Numbered from the stretch's first letter, positions 1-10,317 are shown. The stretch: 64,000 bases of DNA from Geminocystis sp050753365 (GCF_050753365.1 NZ_JBLZFY010000012.1:5332-69331), one strand, 5' to 3'. The notes: generated by a model not told the origin, from the sequence alone. Numbers and translations are program-made.

Positions 1-457
1 TATTAATGCCACAGTCAATTTTTCGCCGTAAAATAGCAGGTTTTAACCATATTTGGGGAGATGTACCACTAATATCCCGAAGTCCATAATAAATTTTAGG
101 ACTATTCGTACACCCTGCCCTTAATGGTGTGTTATTAGGATAGGTTAAGACTAAACAATATTCAGAGTCCACACCTGAAGAATTACAAACTCCTGTACCC
201 ACTTTTTCTTTGGTTACAGACTTTGCCCCTTTGATGTCTTCTTGCAGATAATTTAACGCTTTGATTAATCCAGCGTGGCGTACGGTTTTTGATTCTACGT
301 CTTGATTCGCTCTGAGTAAATTAACGAATCCACTAGCGGCGGCGGTTAAAACTATACTTCCCATGACAACGCCACTCAACAATTCTGTAAATGTTAAACC
401 TTGTTGTGACGATCGATCGGGGAAAATTTTTGTCATTACCATGATTGTTTGTTTCAT
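1..457 (-). CDS. Prepilin-like protein, partial (3' end outside window)
   Basis: Reading leftwards from an ATG at 457, preceded by an AGGAG-type ribosome site, the frame stays open to the window edge (152 codons). After a short basic leader with residues SSQQGLTFTELLSG comes a hydrophobic helix, the pattern of a class III signal peptide cut after Gly, with Glu at mature position 5. This indicates a type IV pilus minor pilin or pseudopilin. The rest contains several Cys and resembles PilW-like minor pilins. It is divergent from the pilin operon starting at 1268, so the shared 0.8-kb spacer probably holds both promoters. The C-terminus is not seen. Confidence 0.75.
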   Translation of the reverse strand, partial: MKQTIMVMTKIFPDRSSQQGLTFTELLSGVVMGSIVLTAAASGFVNLLRANQDVESKTVRHAGLIKALNYLQEDIKGAKSVTKEKVGTGVCNSSGVDSEYCLVLTYPNNTPLRAGCTNSPKIYYGLRDISGTSPQIWLKPAILRRKIDCGIN

Positions 458-1267
458 GGCTTTATTTCTCCTAATACTGAATTTTTTGATTAATTCATAG
501 ACAATCCTTTCAATTATGTTATATTATTAACTAATATGATGTTAGGATAATTACATTTTGAAAAAAAATCCGATATAAGTAAATATCATGGCTTTTAACT
601 ACCTAATGTCTTGTGACGTATGTTTAAATTTAAGCCATGTTTAGTACCTGAGTACTTTAATATTTACTAAAATCGGATTAAGAAAAAGTCTATATTTACT
701 TATCAGTAGCAAAAGATGATTTTATGCAGTAACTACTGAGAAATTTTAAAATTTCTTTAAAAGGCAACAGGTGAGACTTCTCAAAAAAATAAAAATATCA
801 CAAAAAAACATAGAGTTTGATTTTAAATTTGACCAAATGTCAATTTTTTGACACTTAAGTATTGCGTCTTTATTTTCAAGTAATTAATTATTTTAATTCT
901 TACTTTTTAAGTTGATAATTTACAGCCATTCAAAAAATAATTTATTTTTTAGCCCTATATTTATTTTCAGAAAAAACAATTTAAAATATACTCAAAATAT
1001 TATATTTTAGGGAGATGATTTATATTCTAATAAGTTAAATTCAAATAAATATTTAATCTATATATTTAATCCATAAAAACAATATTCACAAAAATTACAG
1101 TTTTTATTACCAATAGTATAAAAATAACTATATAATTTCGATGTTAATTTTACATAAAATTTATAATTAAAATCAGTATTCTTACTGATAGAATCAGGGA
1201 TTAAAATGTTTATACTGTTAAAATAGCTCTGAAAAAAAACAGTATAAATGCGGGGGTGGGGTATTTT
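458..1267. other. AT-rich divergent spacer
   Basis: About 810 bases with no convincing gene, extremely AT-rich, between divergent pilin genes. The only long frame inside it is a low-complexity shadow. It presumably contains the promoters and 5' leaders of both pilin units; I could not identify a specific operator. Confidence 0.5.
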
Positions 1268-2014
1268 ATGCACCTGAAAAAAGAATTGATATTTAAAGTT
1301 TTTAAAAGTAGAAAAAAAACTGGTTATACCTTATTAGAATTACTCTGTTTAATGACTATCATGGGAATCATTGGAGTATTAACAGCCCCTCGCTTTTTAT
1401 TCAATGAATCTAAAAGTGCCAGTGATGGGCGTAATCAAATAAAGGGTATTTTACAACAAACCAGAGGAAGGGCAGTATCTACTACTTCCGCCATGAGAAT
1501 TAAACCAAGTCCGAATAGTGCAACTAATAAGTTTGCCGTAGAAATCGCTAATACTAGAGGCTGTGAATCCCTGACGAAATTAGCAGAAGATGTCTCTATT
1601 ACAGATACAGACTTGAAAGTCTTAAAAGTTTATTCTACGAGGGGATTTGTGGTTGGCGATCGAATCAACGTAGGAAGTGAAGACGATAACGAAATAATAG
1701 CTATTGACACTACCAATTCTACCATAACTTTAGGAACAGCATTAGGTTCTGATCAAAAAAAAGATGCCACTGTGGAATTGTCAAATAACTGGAGGGCAGA
1801 TGGCACTTTTCAAGAAGACGATATAACTTTACCAAATCAGGCTTCTTTTACAGCAAATGTATCTAATTGGATGCTGTGTTTTAACAGTAGAGGAATTGCT
1901 TATATTTTCGATAATGAAGGTAATTTGAAACCTAATTTAACCTTGACTATTAGTAATAACAATAATGAGGACACTATAACTATTTTGCAAGGTGGAGCTA
2001 TTGAAACTAATTAA
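1268..2014 (+). CDS. Minor pilin / pseudopilin, GspH/FimT type
   Basis: 248 residues from the ATG at 1268, chosen over a GTG at 1256 because a G-rich ribosome site lies just upstream. Basic leader then KTGYTLLELLCLMTIMGI: cleavage after Gly, Glu at +5 and a hydrophobic helix, the type IV prepilin signature. The remainder is a beta-rich globular domain as in FimT/GspH minor pilins. First gene of a four-gene unit (1268-6126) with short gaps. The order pilin, pilin, pilin, large protein resembles Synechocystis pilA9-pilA10-pilA11-slr2018 and the hps pseudopilins of Nostoc; that assignment is from gene order and architecture. Confidence 0.75.
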   Translation: MHLKKELIFKVFKSRKKTGYTLLELLCLMTIMGIIGVLTAPRFLFNESKSASDGRNQIKGILQQTRGRAVSTTSAMRIKPSPNSATNKFAVEIANTRGCESLTKLAEDVSITDTDLKVLKVYSTRGFVVGDRINVGSEDDNEIIAIDTTNSTITLGTALGSDQKKDATVELSNNWRADGTFQEDDITLPNQASFTANVSNWMLCFNSRGIAYIFDNEGNLKPNLTLTISNNNNEDTITILQGGAIETN

Positions 2015-2038
2015 TATTAATTAAAAAATTAAACTTAT

Positions 2039-2527
2039 ATGATGAAAAATTATCGGCTCAAAAAATTAAAATATCCAGTTTTAAGTAAAAAAAAGAACTT
2101 AGAAGGAGGATTTTCTTTTTTAGAAAGTATCGTCGCTATTTTAGTTTTAAGTATGGCTTTTGCCTTTAATTTACAGTTTTTAGTCTTTTTAAAAATTGAG
2201 AATTTAAAACAAGAAATACAAACGGGTGCAGTATCTTTATCTAAAGAAATTTTGGATGATATAAGATACCGACTCAGTAATAACATCGGGGGAGTTACTT
2301 CAGGGAAAACCCAGATACTGAATAAAAATTCCTTTGGATATGACTACAATGCTGATATATATGTATGTCATACTGAGCCAACTTTAGACGCTCAAAATAC
2401 AGTGACAACTTGTCCTACTACTACGGATTCCAATATCAGATACATCGTCGTTCAAATATTAGATAAAAACAGAAACAATGAAAAAGTTTATACAGTTCAA
2501 ACTATATTTACAACTTTACAGCAATAA
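2039..2527 (+). CDS. Minor pilin, PilV/GspI-like
   Basis: 162 residues with an N-terminal EGGFSFLESIVAILVLSMAF segment: prepilin peptidase site after Gly, Glu at +5, then the assembly helix. Two Cys in the C-terminal half could form a disulfide. It is 24 bases after the previous pilin gene, and its last 50 bases overlap the next gene, so translation of the two is likely coupled. Probably a tip or priming minor pilin inserted in the inner membrane before assembly. Role inferred from family and position. Confidence 0.7.
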   Translation: MMKNYRLKKLKYPVLSKKKNLEGGFSFLESIVAILVLSMAFAFNLQFLVFLKIENLKQEIQTGAVSLSKEILDDIRYRLSNNIGGVTSGKTQILNKNSFGYDYNADIYVCHTEPTLDAQNTVTTCPTTTDSNIRYIVVQILDKNRNNEKVYTVQTIFTTLQQ

Positions 2528-3545
2528 ACACCAAAAGTATGGATTCACCATGCTAGAGGCGATGGCAACTTTATTAATCGGTAGCCTTATTCTGGGTTTT
2601 GCCTTTAGTGGCTTTTTGAGTGCGCGACAAATCTTTTTGAGTGACAGGGCAAAAGTGGAAGCGAATCAAAGACTAAGAACTATTTTTACCACGATCGGAC
2701 CTGACATTCAACAAACGGGAGAAGGGTTAGTTTCTGATCCAAAATTACCTGCGATCGAAATTACGGAAGTAACCATTCCTGATAGCACGGAAAAAACCTC
2801 AGAAATCATCGTGAGAAAAGCCGTATCACCCTTATTTTTAAATCTTTGCACAGACATAACAGCAAATACAACAAGCTCTCCTAACGTAATTGATAATAGT
2901 GATCCTAACGACAACTTTTGTAAAGTTAATGATTTTCAACCTATTGACGGTTGGCCCGATACTCTCAAAAAATGGCGAGATTTAAGACAAAGTAATGGGG
3001 ATACACTTTATGCTTACATTTATGATCAAAATGGTGGAGGTGAATTTTTTGATTATACGGGGGAAGAAATCCTCGATGAAGACGGAGAAGATATGACTCC
3101 TTCGGTAGATACACCTCCTCATACCGTGAATCTGACAACGAATAACCATACTTGGACTCGTGAATATTTAGAAGGGAGTGTTATTTATCTGATAGATGAG
3201 CGGAAATATCGAGTTGTGAATAATAATCTGCAACTGGTGTTAAACAATAGCCAAGTATTAGACATTGTTGAGAATGTTGATAAATTAGACATTACGGTTA
3301 CTTTACAAATAGAGATGGGAGGAACAGAGTATGTTTGTCGAAAAATTCCGCCCACAGTTTCGGGTGATTGCACTCCTAATTTTCCTACGGATACTGAATA
3401 TTCTTGGGCGCAAATCAAAAGTATTAACGTTACAGCAAAAATACTACCCGGTGAAGATACCAACTCTACTACGGCAGGGGTTTTACAAGAGGAAGATTTA
3501 AGCCTAACCCAGAAATTCTTCCCTCGTAATCGTCTCAGTTTTTAA
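2478..3545 (+). CDS. Minor pilin, PilW/GspJ-like
   Basis: 355 residues. Residues 22-40 (YGFTMLEAMATLLIGSLIL) give a prepilin signature with cleavage after Gly and Glu at +5. The long globular part contains four Cys and Asp/Asn-rich loops, consistent with PilW or GspJ type minor pilins. The 50-base overlap with the upstream pilin is unusual but the alternative in-frame starts would remove the leader. Likely co-assembled with the two pilins before it and the large protein after it. Confidence 0.7.
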   Translation: MKKFIQFKLYLQLYSNKHQKYGFTMLEAMATLLIGSLILGFAFSGFLSARQIFLSDRAKVEANQRLRTIFTTIGPDIQQTGEGLVSDPKLPAIEITEVTIPDSTEKTSEIIVRKAVSPLFLNLCTDITANTTSSPNVIDNSDPNDNFCKVNDFQPIDGWPDTLKKWRDLRQSNGDTLYAYIYDQNGGGEFFDYTGEEILDEDGEDMTPSVDTPPHTVNLTTNNHTWTREYLEGSVIYLIDERKYRVVNNNLQLVLNNSQVLDIVENVDKLDITVTLQIEMGGTEYVCRKIPPTVSGDCTPNFPTDTEYSWAQIKSINVTAKILPGEDTNSTTAGVLQEEDLSLTQKFFPRNRLSF

Positions 3546-3588
3546 TTTTATTTTTAATAATTTATTTTTCTTACCATTTTTAATCACT

Positions 3589-6126
3589 ATGAAAACCATC
3601 GATCGAAATTTCCGTCAAAAATTCCTCAGTTTTTTACTCCAAAGGAAAGCTAATCATCAAGAAGGTTATGTGCTAGTTTTAGCCATTGGTGTTGTTGTCG
3701 GTTTAGCAGGATTAGTGGCACTATACGCTCGAACAAGCCGAGTCGAAAAATATAGCAATACCGCTACGGTGGACAGTAATAGTGGATTTTATGGGGCAGA
3801 GGCGGGATTAAATTTAAGGGCAAATAAACTCAGGGAAGTCTATTTAAACTCTGAGCAACCAAAAGGAACTTCCCCAACTTCTACTACCGCCTGTTTTGAT
3901 GATGATACGACCAATGATGGTACTCTTGATTTTAAATGTGACAGATTTGAAGTTCCCTCTGCTGATCCTCGTCGGGGTAGTGGTTCGGTGACAACCTATG
4001 TTGTACCAATTAATAACGGAGAAGGTTCGATCGGAGTTGTACCGAGGGGCAATGCTTTTCAGGGTTTAAATATGGTTGAATATGGTCATTCCATCTTCTC
4101 TTTAGCCTTTAAGGACAACAATGAAGCCACTGCTCAAGGAAAACAAGCGGTTGCTATTTTACAAATGGATGTGAAAAGTCGTTTAATTCCCATGTTTCAG
4201 TTTGCGGCTTTCTATACAGGAGATTTGGAAATCTTACCCGGTCCAAATATGACATTATCCGGACCTGTTCACACTAACGGTGATTTATATTTAGGCAGTG
4301 ATAACACTTTAAGAATTAGAGGGCAAGTCACTACCGTAAGAGATATTTTTAATCGGAGAAAAAATAATAATACTACCTATCCTGATGGTAGAGTCCAAAT
4401 TGATAACAGTGTCGCTACAGCCTTAAATTTATTATTTAATGGTACAGGTAGCACAACTCAAACTACCAATGCCATGGATCCGACTCGCATCAGAACCGCT
4501 TGGGGTACTCAAGTACAAGTAAGAACGGAAGCTCCTGTTTCTATCCCTACTCCCAGTATTTTAACCACCAGTGGAGACTATTATATAAATGCTGATATTC
4601 GCATCAAGTTTAAACCCCAAGCAACAGCAACAAATGGTAATTTTAACTATCTGAAAAACAACATACCTTTTGAAGTGACGGCGATCGATCGAACCAGTAG
4701 TACAGGTCAAGCTCTAAGTAGCCCTGTGACGAGAAATTTTACGAATCAACAATTAGCTAGTTTTTATCAACCAGTAATGGTTGGTGCAGATTTAGCCGCC
4801 ATTCCTAGCACTTCTCCCTATCATATCTGTACCCCCGCAACCTTATCAGGTAGTTTAGCGACTTGGTGGAATGGTTTAACCGCCGTACAAAAAAATAACT
4901 TTAGGGAAGAAGCACAAAAATACATTCAAGAACAAATCCAGTCTCAAGATGCCCCCCTTCGTTTTTCTTTCATGTCTTTACCCATCAAAAATGTTAGAAA
5001 TCAAAATACCAATTTATATGGTAGTTTTGCCACAAATACAGCTCAATTAAGACAAAATAGTAAATTACAACAGGCTTTTACTAATCAAAGCGAAAGAAAT
5101 CAAGCTACTAATAATTTAGATGACATGACGGCTCAACAAATAGCTGGATTGTCACAATATGATGCTAGTAATAATCCTATTCCTAATACTGCCCGTTGTT
5201 TTATCGGAGCACCAATTACAGAAATCGGTCGAGATAATGCCAATCATTTATCTTTCTATCGTTTCTTTAATAACAGAGAAAACCGAGATATGCGTTTATT
5301 ACAGCTAAATATTCAAAGTATGGCAGTATGGAATCGAGACGGAGTTCATCTTACTACTGGAAACAATTTAGCTTCTGCTAATGGTTTACTTTATATCAAA
5401 GCGCCTGCCGACAACAATGCCCCTGAACATTCTTTTCAACGTCTTGGTTTAGCAGCCATTGACAACTCTCAAGGAGGAATGGTTCTTCATGCTACGATCG
5501 ATGGTGTAACTTATCTTAATGCCGCTACGAATGCAAGTCGCTATGGTTTTGCGGTGATCAAAGGGCAACAATTATTTGGTTTAGCTGAAACTGCCACTTA
5601 TCCCGATCCTACAGGATTGACGATCGCCACGGATCAAGCCATTTATCCTCAAGGAGATTATAACAACGTCAACAAACAACCAGCCTCTTTTCTAGCAGAC
5701 ACTTTTAATCCCCTTTCTAATGCTTGTATTATCGTTGCCGATAGTGCAATTAATCGTGCCAATAATGCGAATTGTAATCAGCTCAATGGAGACGCTATTA
5801 CTCCCACAGCCACTGTATTTAATGCGGCGGTGTTAGCAGGTACGGATGTCACTAATGGAACATCCTATAACGGTGGTTTAGAAAACTATCCTCGCTTTTT
5901 GGAAAATTGGGGAGGGACTCTTTGGCAATATAGAGGATCATTCGTCAGTATTTCTACTCCTTTACGCTCTAATGGTAACTGGAGTCATGGTGGAAATATT
6001 TATACTGCACCCCAACGGGATTGGGATTATGATCAAGATTTTAATAATCCTCTCAATTTACCCCCTTTAACCCCTCAATTTGTATCTTTAACACAGGAAT
6101 CTTTTATTCGTAGTTTTGAACAATAA
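3589..6126 (+). CDS. Large pilus-associated protein, HpsA/Slr2018/PilX-like
   Basis: 845 residues. A basic N-terminus is followed by a single hydrophobic helix beginning EGYVLVLAIGVVVGLAG, like a PilX-type prepilin but without the canonical Glu+5. Around residues 200-260 is a beta-rich stretch containing LPGPNMTLSGPVHTNGDLY, reminiscent of the cyanobacterial HpsA family (hormogonium polysaccharide protein) and Synechocystis Slr2018; I recognise this from memory, so the name is tentative. Last gene of the pilin unit. It probably sits at the envelope with the pseudopilins and affects motility, aggregation or polysaccharide export. Confidence 0.6.
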   Translation: MKTIDRNFRQKFLSFLLQRKANHQEGYVLVLAIGVVVGLAGLVALYARTSRVEKYSNTATVDSNSGFYGAEAGLNLRANKLREVYLNSEQPKGTSPTSTTACFDDDTTNDGTLDFKCDRFEVPSADPRRGSGSVTTYVVPINNGEGSIGVVPRGNAFQGLNMVEYGHSIFSLAFKDNNEATAQGKQAVAILQMDVKSRLIPMFQFAAFYTGDLEILPGPNMTLSGPVHTNGDLYLGSDNTLRIRGQVTTVRDIFNRRKNNNTTYPDGRVQIDNSVATALNLLFNGTGSTTQTTNAMDPTRIRTAWGTQVQVRTEAPVSIPTPSILTTSGDYYINADIRIKFKPQATATNGNFNYLKNNIPFEVTAIDRTSSTGQALSSPVTRNFTNQQLASFYQPVMVGADLAAIPSTSPYHICTPATLSGSLATWWNGLTAVQKNNFREEAQKYIQEQIQSQDAPLRFSFMSLPIKNVRNQNTNLYGSFATNTAQLRQNSKLQQAFTNQSERNQATNNLDDMTAQQIAGLSQYDASNNPIPNTARCFIGAPITEIGRDNANHLSFYRFFNNRENRDMRLLQLNIQSMAVWNRDGVHLTTGNNLASANGLLYIKAPADNNAPEHSFQRLGLAAIDNSQGGMVLHATIDGVTYLNAATNASRYGFAVIKGQQLFGLAETATYPDPTGLTIATDQAIYPQGDYNNVNKQPASFLADTFNPLSNACIIVADSAINRANNANCNQLNGDAITPTATVFNAAVLAGTDVTNGTSYNGGLENYPRFLENWGGTLWQYRGSFVSISTPLRSNGNWSHGGNIYTAPQRDWDYDQDFNNPLNLPPLTPQFVSLTQESFIRSFEQ

Positions 6127-6143
6127 AGAAACAAAGCAAAGGT

Positions 6144-7223
6144 TTATCCTATATTGTCTAAGATAAAGTTTTTAAATTGCTTGAAAAGTTGAGGATTACG
6201 CCAACCTTTGTTTACTTCTTCTTCCATAATCTCTAAAGATCGATCGAACGAGTAAGATGGTTTATAGCAACGTTCATTAATCAGCGCATCATAAATATCT
6301 ACCATCTGAAAAACTTGGGCGAGATAGGGAATATTGTCTTGGGATAATCCATCGGGATAGCCTGTGCCGTTCCATTTTTCATGGTGATGACGAATAATTG
6401 CTAGTAAATTTTTTCGACTACTCAAGGGTTGACAAATTTGTTCACCGATAATAACGTGTTGATGAATAATCTCTTTTTCTTCATCGGTGAGGGGTGTGGA
6501 CTTTCCTAAAATATGCTCTGGAATGCTGATTGTACCTATATCATGGAGATAGGCTGAAGAAATTAAATCTTCTATATCTGTATCCGATAGTTGTAAATAT
6601 TGCCCGAATTTCATGGCTAAGTTAGCTAACTTTAAGGATGATTGACAACGGTTGATCGATCGTTGTTCAATAGCCATAGCAAGGGTAAACAGTACTTTTT
6701 GAGTTTGATTTAATCCTTCATTGAGGCGTTTTTGCTGACTTAGATTGTTCAGTTTCGGATATAGACAACTAGGTTCTAAAGGTTTTAAGATTACTTCTTC
6801 TATACCTATTTTAAGGGCTTGTTGCCATAAGTTTGGTTCATCGGAAACAGACATTAAAACAATAGGGATTGATTTGGTTTGAGGTTGTAATTTAAGCATT
6901 TTTGCCACTTCAAAACCGTTAATGTCTGGCATAAAAACATCCATCAAAATTACGTCGGGTTGATGTTGAAACGCTAATTCCATCACCTGACGACTATCCA
7001 TACATTCGATCGAATCATAACCTTTATATTTGATTAAGTCCACAGCTTGTAATAAACTTAAAGGTTGATCATCTACTACCATAATTTTTGTAGGGGTAGA
7101 AACCGCCGTCAAAAATCTTTCTTGTCGTTCTAATGTTAGGATATTTTGATAGTTACTCATGACACACAGCTTATGGTAATAATGGGTTAGATTATTTTTC
7201 AGACTTTTAACTATTACTTTCAA
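6144..7223 (-). CDS. Response regulator with HD-GYP phosphodiesterase domain
   Basis: 359 residues; an internal start at 7160 is also plausible. The N-terminal receiver (about 45-165) has the acidic pair in VVDDQPLSL, the phospho-acceptor Asp in ILMDVFMPD and the conserved Lys in LKPLEP. The C-terminal HD-GYP domain has YLHDIGTISIP and HHHEKWNGTGYPDGL, so the metal-binding His/Asp and GYP residues are present. Such proteins usually hydrolyse cyclic di-GMP after phosphorylation. It is convergent with the pilin operon, so a role in pilus or motility control is possible but only inferred from position. Confidence 0.88.
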   Translation of the reverse strand: MKVIVKSLKNNLTHYYHKLCVMSNYQNILTLERQERFLTAVSTPTKIMVVDDQPLSLLQAVDLIKYKGYDSIECMDSRQVMELAFQHQPDVILMDVFMPDINGFEVAKMLKLQPQTKSIPIVLMSVSDEPNLWQQALKIGIEEVILKPLEPSCLYPKLNNLSQQKRLNEGLNQTQKVLFTLAMAIEQRSINRCQSSLKLANLAMKFGQYLQLSDTDIEDLISSAYLHDIGTISIPEHILGKSTPLTDEEKEIIHQHVIIGEQICQPLSSRKNLLAIIRHHHEKWNGTGYPDGLSQDNIPYLAQVFQMVDIYDALINERCYKPSYSFDRSLEIMEEEVNKGWRNPQLFKQFKNFILDNIG

Positions 7224-7395
7224 AAATTGTTTGAATTGCCTAAGTTCTGATTTTCTCTATAGCTATATAGTTCACCATTTCAGCTCGATCGACCTCAGTT
7301 AAAATACGCAAATTCAGGTTAAATAAAAATCTATTTCACGACATTTTTTATAAAGACTGATTGAGATTTAAGCATTTGTACCAAGAATTAATAAG

Positions 7396-8256
7396 CTAAG
7401 AAAACCAGCGTTTCTTCCATTGACTTGTGGACTCTAAATTACTTAAAGATTGCTCTTGTTCACGGCGTAATTTTATAATTTCTTTTGTATCTTGTAGAGT
7501 TGCATCCCGAAAGGGAATAGAGGCTTTGGTGTGCAAATGTTCTAATTCCATCGGAGAGAGGGGAGACAATAGTTGAAATCCTTTTGTCGCAACAGTACCG
7601 GGCGATCGTCTGCCTATACAATAGTTATTCCCGATGGTTAAACCTGCTAATTGAAGGGCTTTGCGTACTCCTGCTGAACAAGAATAGGTGGCAAGGATTC
7701 CATTTTCATCTAAACGCTGTGCTACAAGGGTTAAAAATTCGACTGTCCAAAGTTGAGGACATTTAGGGGGAGAAAAAGGATCAAAAAATACGGCATCAGC
7801 TTGAAAATTTGGAGGCACTAATTGAGATAATGTTTGTCTTGCATCTCCTATCAATAATTTGATTTTAAGTAAGGGTAAATTAACTTCTTTTTCTGTTAAT
7901 AATGTGGTTAAAATCTCGATGGTTTTTGAGGAATAATGATGCAATAAATTATTTTTAAGGGCTTCTTTTGGTACGTTTTCATCTAATTCTAAGGCAATAA
8001 GTTCGATCGAACATTGGGGATTATTGCTCATAATAAAATCTAATACCGAAGCCGTATTATATCCTAATCCGTAACAAATATCAAGAATTTTTATCTGATT
8101 TTTCTCTTGAATTTTACGAGGAATTTGACAACCTTGAATATAAGTAATATCTGCCTCAGATTTAGCTCCATATTTAGTATGAAATGTCTCTCCAAACTCA
8201 GCAGAATAAAAGGTTGGTGAACCGTCAGCAGTAATTATTTTTTCCCACAATTTCAT
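7396..8256 (-). CDS. MnmC-like tRNA wobble-uridine methyltransferase (methyltransferase domain only)
   Basis: 286 residues, Rossmann methyltransferase of the DUF752/MnmC N-domain type. The SAM motif is ILDICYGLGYNTAS, and VFFDPFSPPKCPQLW is the family's catalytic-loop motif. The oxidase domain found in E. coli MnmC is absent, as is usual in cyanobacteria. It would methylate the aminomethyl(thio)uridine at position 34 of certain tRNAs. Located 52 bases downstream of adk on the same strand. Confidence 0.82.
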   Translation of the reverse strand: MKLWEKIITADGSPTFYSAEFGETFHTKYGAKSEADITYIQGCQIPRKIQEKNQIKILDICYGLGYNTASVLDFIMSNNPQCSIELIALELDENVPKEALKNNLLHHYSSKTIEILTTLLTEKEVNLPLLKIKLLIGDARQTLSQLVPPNFQADAVFFDPFSPPKCPQLWTVEFLTLVAQRLDENGILATYSCSAGVRKALQLAGLTIGNNYCIGRRSPGTVATKGFQLLSPLSPMELEHLHTKASIPFRDATLQDTKEIIKLRREQEQSLSNLESTSQWKKRWFS

Positions 8257-8308
8257 TTAATAACTAATATTTTATAATTGATTAATTCTACATTATAAAC
8301 TTAAAATT

Positions 8309-8887
8309 CTAAATTTTTTTCGTATTTTCTAAGAAAGGTTTTGCTCGATCGACTATTTCCTTTTCCACTTGTTCGATCGAACCCTCAGCAGATATAGTAA
8401 TTAAAGTATGCTTATATTCATAATATTCTAAAATGGGAGTAGTGCGTTGTTTAAAAAGCTCAATTCTTTTTTTTACGACATCTAATTTATCATCAATATC
8501 CCCTCGATTTAAAGAGCGTTGAATCATAGTTTCTTCCGTAACATCTAAATAAATTGCGTAGTTAATTTTTTGCTCTAAATCTTCTAATAAAAAATCTAAT
8601 TCTTCCGCCTGAAATGCCGTGCGAGGATAACCTTCCAATACCCAACCCTTCGCTACATCATCTTGCAAAAGACGTTGCTTCATAAATTCAATCATCATTC
8701 GATCGGGAACTAACTCGCCTTTTTCCACATATTCCCTTGCTTTTTTGCCCAAATCATCATCGGAAGTAATGGCAGTACGCAAAATATCCCCTGTAGATAT
8801 GATAGTAATATCAAGGTCTTTACCTATTTTTAATGCTTGAGTACCTTTTCCAGAACCAGGTCCTCCTAACATAATTAATCTAACCAT
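8309..8887 (-). CDS. adk: Adenylate kinase
   Basis: 192 residues, cytosolic ATP + AMP = 2 ADP. P-loop GGPGSGKGTQ near residues 8-17, AMP-site STGDILR, EGYPRTAFQAEELD (variant of the usual G-[YF]-P-R motif), and a short LID (RGDIDDKLDVVKKRI) without zinc cysteines, as in the small cyanobacterial forms. In many genomes adk sits in the ribosomal protein operon; here it is free-standing with the tRNA methyltransferase downstream. Confidence 0.93.
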   Translation of the reverse strand: MVRLIMLGGPGSGKGTQALKIGKDLDITIISTGDILRTAITSDDDLGKKAREYVEKGELVPDRMMIEFMKQRLLQDDVAKGWVLEGYPRTAFQAEELDFLLEDLEQKINYAIYLDVTEETMIQRSLNRGDIDDKLDVVKKRIELFKQRTTPILEYYEYKHTLITISAEGSIEQVEKEIVDRAKPFLENTKKI

Positions 8888-9024
8888 AAATTTGAGCAGT
8901 CCCCATAATAAATTCTAAGATAATATTAGATGAATTGTAGCTAAAAATAGCAATTTTTTTGGCTTCTTCTAAACTTATTAGACTATAGCGATCCTATTTG
9001 AGTTGTAAGATTATCATAAAGATA

Positions 9025-9047
9025 GGTGTCAGGTGTCAGGTGTCAGG
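9025..9047. repeat. Heptamer tandem repeat (GTGTCAG)
   Basis: Three tandem GTGTCAG units in the 356-base spacer between adk and nadK, which otherwise holds no gene I can see. Related CCTGACA/CCTGATA heptamers occur at 15191 and 25996. The 7-base period fits the short tandemly repeated repetitive (STRR) sequences of cyanobacteria. Confidence 0.75.
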
Positions 9048-9243
9048 TAAAATACTGATAAATCAAAGTGTTTAGTCTAATTGTTGGTTTTAAGAGATGT
9101 TTCTTATCACGCTATTATTTCTCATAAATGATTTAGGATTGCTATATTTTAATTATAAAAACGAGGAAATAGGCAATAGTGATAAAATTTATTATTATTG
9201 ACAATAAAATTATTACAAACCATTTAATTATTCTTAAAAAATT

Positions 9244-10164
9244 GTGCAGTTAAAACAAGTAATTATTGCCTATAAAGCAGGAGACAAAGAAAGTAAGGCA
9301 TGGGCGGAAAGATGCGCTAAAGAGTTAGAAGCGCGTGATTGTAAAGTATTATTAGGACCTAGTGGCATTAAAGATAATCCCTATCCCGTATTTTTAGCCT
9401 CCGCCACCCAATCGATCGATCTGGGAATTATATTAGGAGGAGATGGTACAATATTAGCGGCTGCCCGTCATCTAGCACCAGAAAACATCCCCATTTTAGC
9501 GGTAAATGTGGGAGGACATTTAGGGTTTTTAACCGAACCATTTAGCTTATTTCAAGACACTTCAACCCTTTGGCATCGCCTCGAAAATGATTTATATGCC
9601 GTAGAAAGACGCATGATGTTAGAGGCGCAAATTTGGGAAAGAAATAGAGATGATGTGGAAGCCGTGAGCGATCGATTTTTCTGCTTAAATGAGATGTGTG
9701 TTAAACCCGCCTGTTTAGATAGAATGCCCACCTCTATTCTTGAAATGGAAGTGGATGGCGAAGTAGTAGATCAGTATCATGGAGACGGTTTAATCGTTTC
9801 TACCCCTACGGGTTCAACCTGTTATACTGCTTCTGCTAATGGTCCCATTATACACCCCGGCATGAGTACCATTGCAGTAACTCCCATTTGCCCTCTTAGT
9901 TTATCCAGTCGCCCTTTACTTTTGCCACCTCGATCGGTTGTAAGTATTTGGACACTAGGAGATTACGAACTAAATAATAAATTATGGATGGATGGAGTAT
10001 TAGCTACTGCAATATGGCCTGGGCAATGGGTAAGGGTAAGTATGGCAGATTGTCAAGCCCAATTTATCATATTAAGGGAATCTCATTCTTTTTATAAAAC
10101 ACTTCGGGAAAAATTGCAATGGGCAGGGGCGAGAATTTACTGTGAAAATAATCACCGTAACTAG
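9244..10164 (+). CDS. nadK: NAD kinase
   Basis: 306 residues from a GTG start; no better upstream start or clear ribosome site is visible. Motifs: GGDGT at about residues 65-69, GGHLGFLTE, and DGLIVSTPTGSTCYTASANG, which together define the ATP-NAD kinase family. It phosphorylates NAD to NADP in the cytosol. Cyanobacteria usually have two NAD kinases and I cannot say from one gene which this is. Confidence 0.92.
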   Translation: MQLKQVIIAYKAGDKESKAWAERCAKELEARDCKVLLGPSGIKDNPYPVFLASATQSIDLGIILGGDGTILAAARHLAPENIPILAVNVGGHLGFLTEPFSLFQDTSTLWHRLENDLYAVERRMMLEAQIWERNRDDVEAVSDRFFCLNEMCVKPACLDRMPTSILEMEVDGEVVDQYHGDGLIVSTPTGSTCYTASANGPIIHPGMSTIAVTPICPLSLSSRPLLLPPRSVVSIWTLGDYELNNKLWMDGVLATAIWPGQWVRVSMADCQAQFIILRESHSFYKTLREKLQWAGARIYCENNHRN

Positions 10165-10228
10165 AAATGGTAGTTTAATTCAAAAAAACTTTTATTTCGA
10201 TCGAACCTCTCCTTTTTGATAAATAGGC

Positions 10229-10257
10229 TTGACTTTTTGTTTTATATCTGCTATAGT
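10229..10257 (+). promoter_or_regulatory. Strong sigma-70-type promoter
   Basis: TTGACT at 10229-10234, exactly 17 bases, then TATAGT at 10252-10257. The predicted start of transcription is near 10264. The match to consensus is the best I noticed in any spacer here. It would drive the small ORF at 10318 and possibly the mgt genes. Confidence 0.7.
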
Positions 10258-10317
10258 TGACGGTGGCGATAATCAAAATTATTCGCTAGTAAACAAATTT
10301 TATTGAAAACTAAGTAT

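Noticed and set aside
1058..1273. 71-codon minus-strand ORF in the pilin spacer
   Set aside because: Low-complexity AT-rich translation (Asn/Tyr/Phe/Ile), overlaps the start of the real pilin gene; a chance frame.
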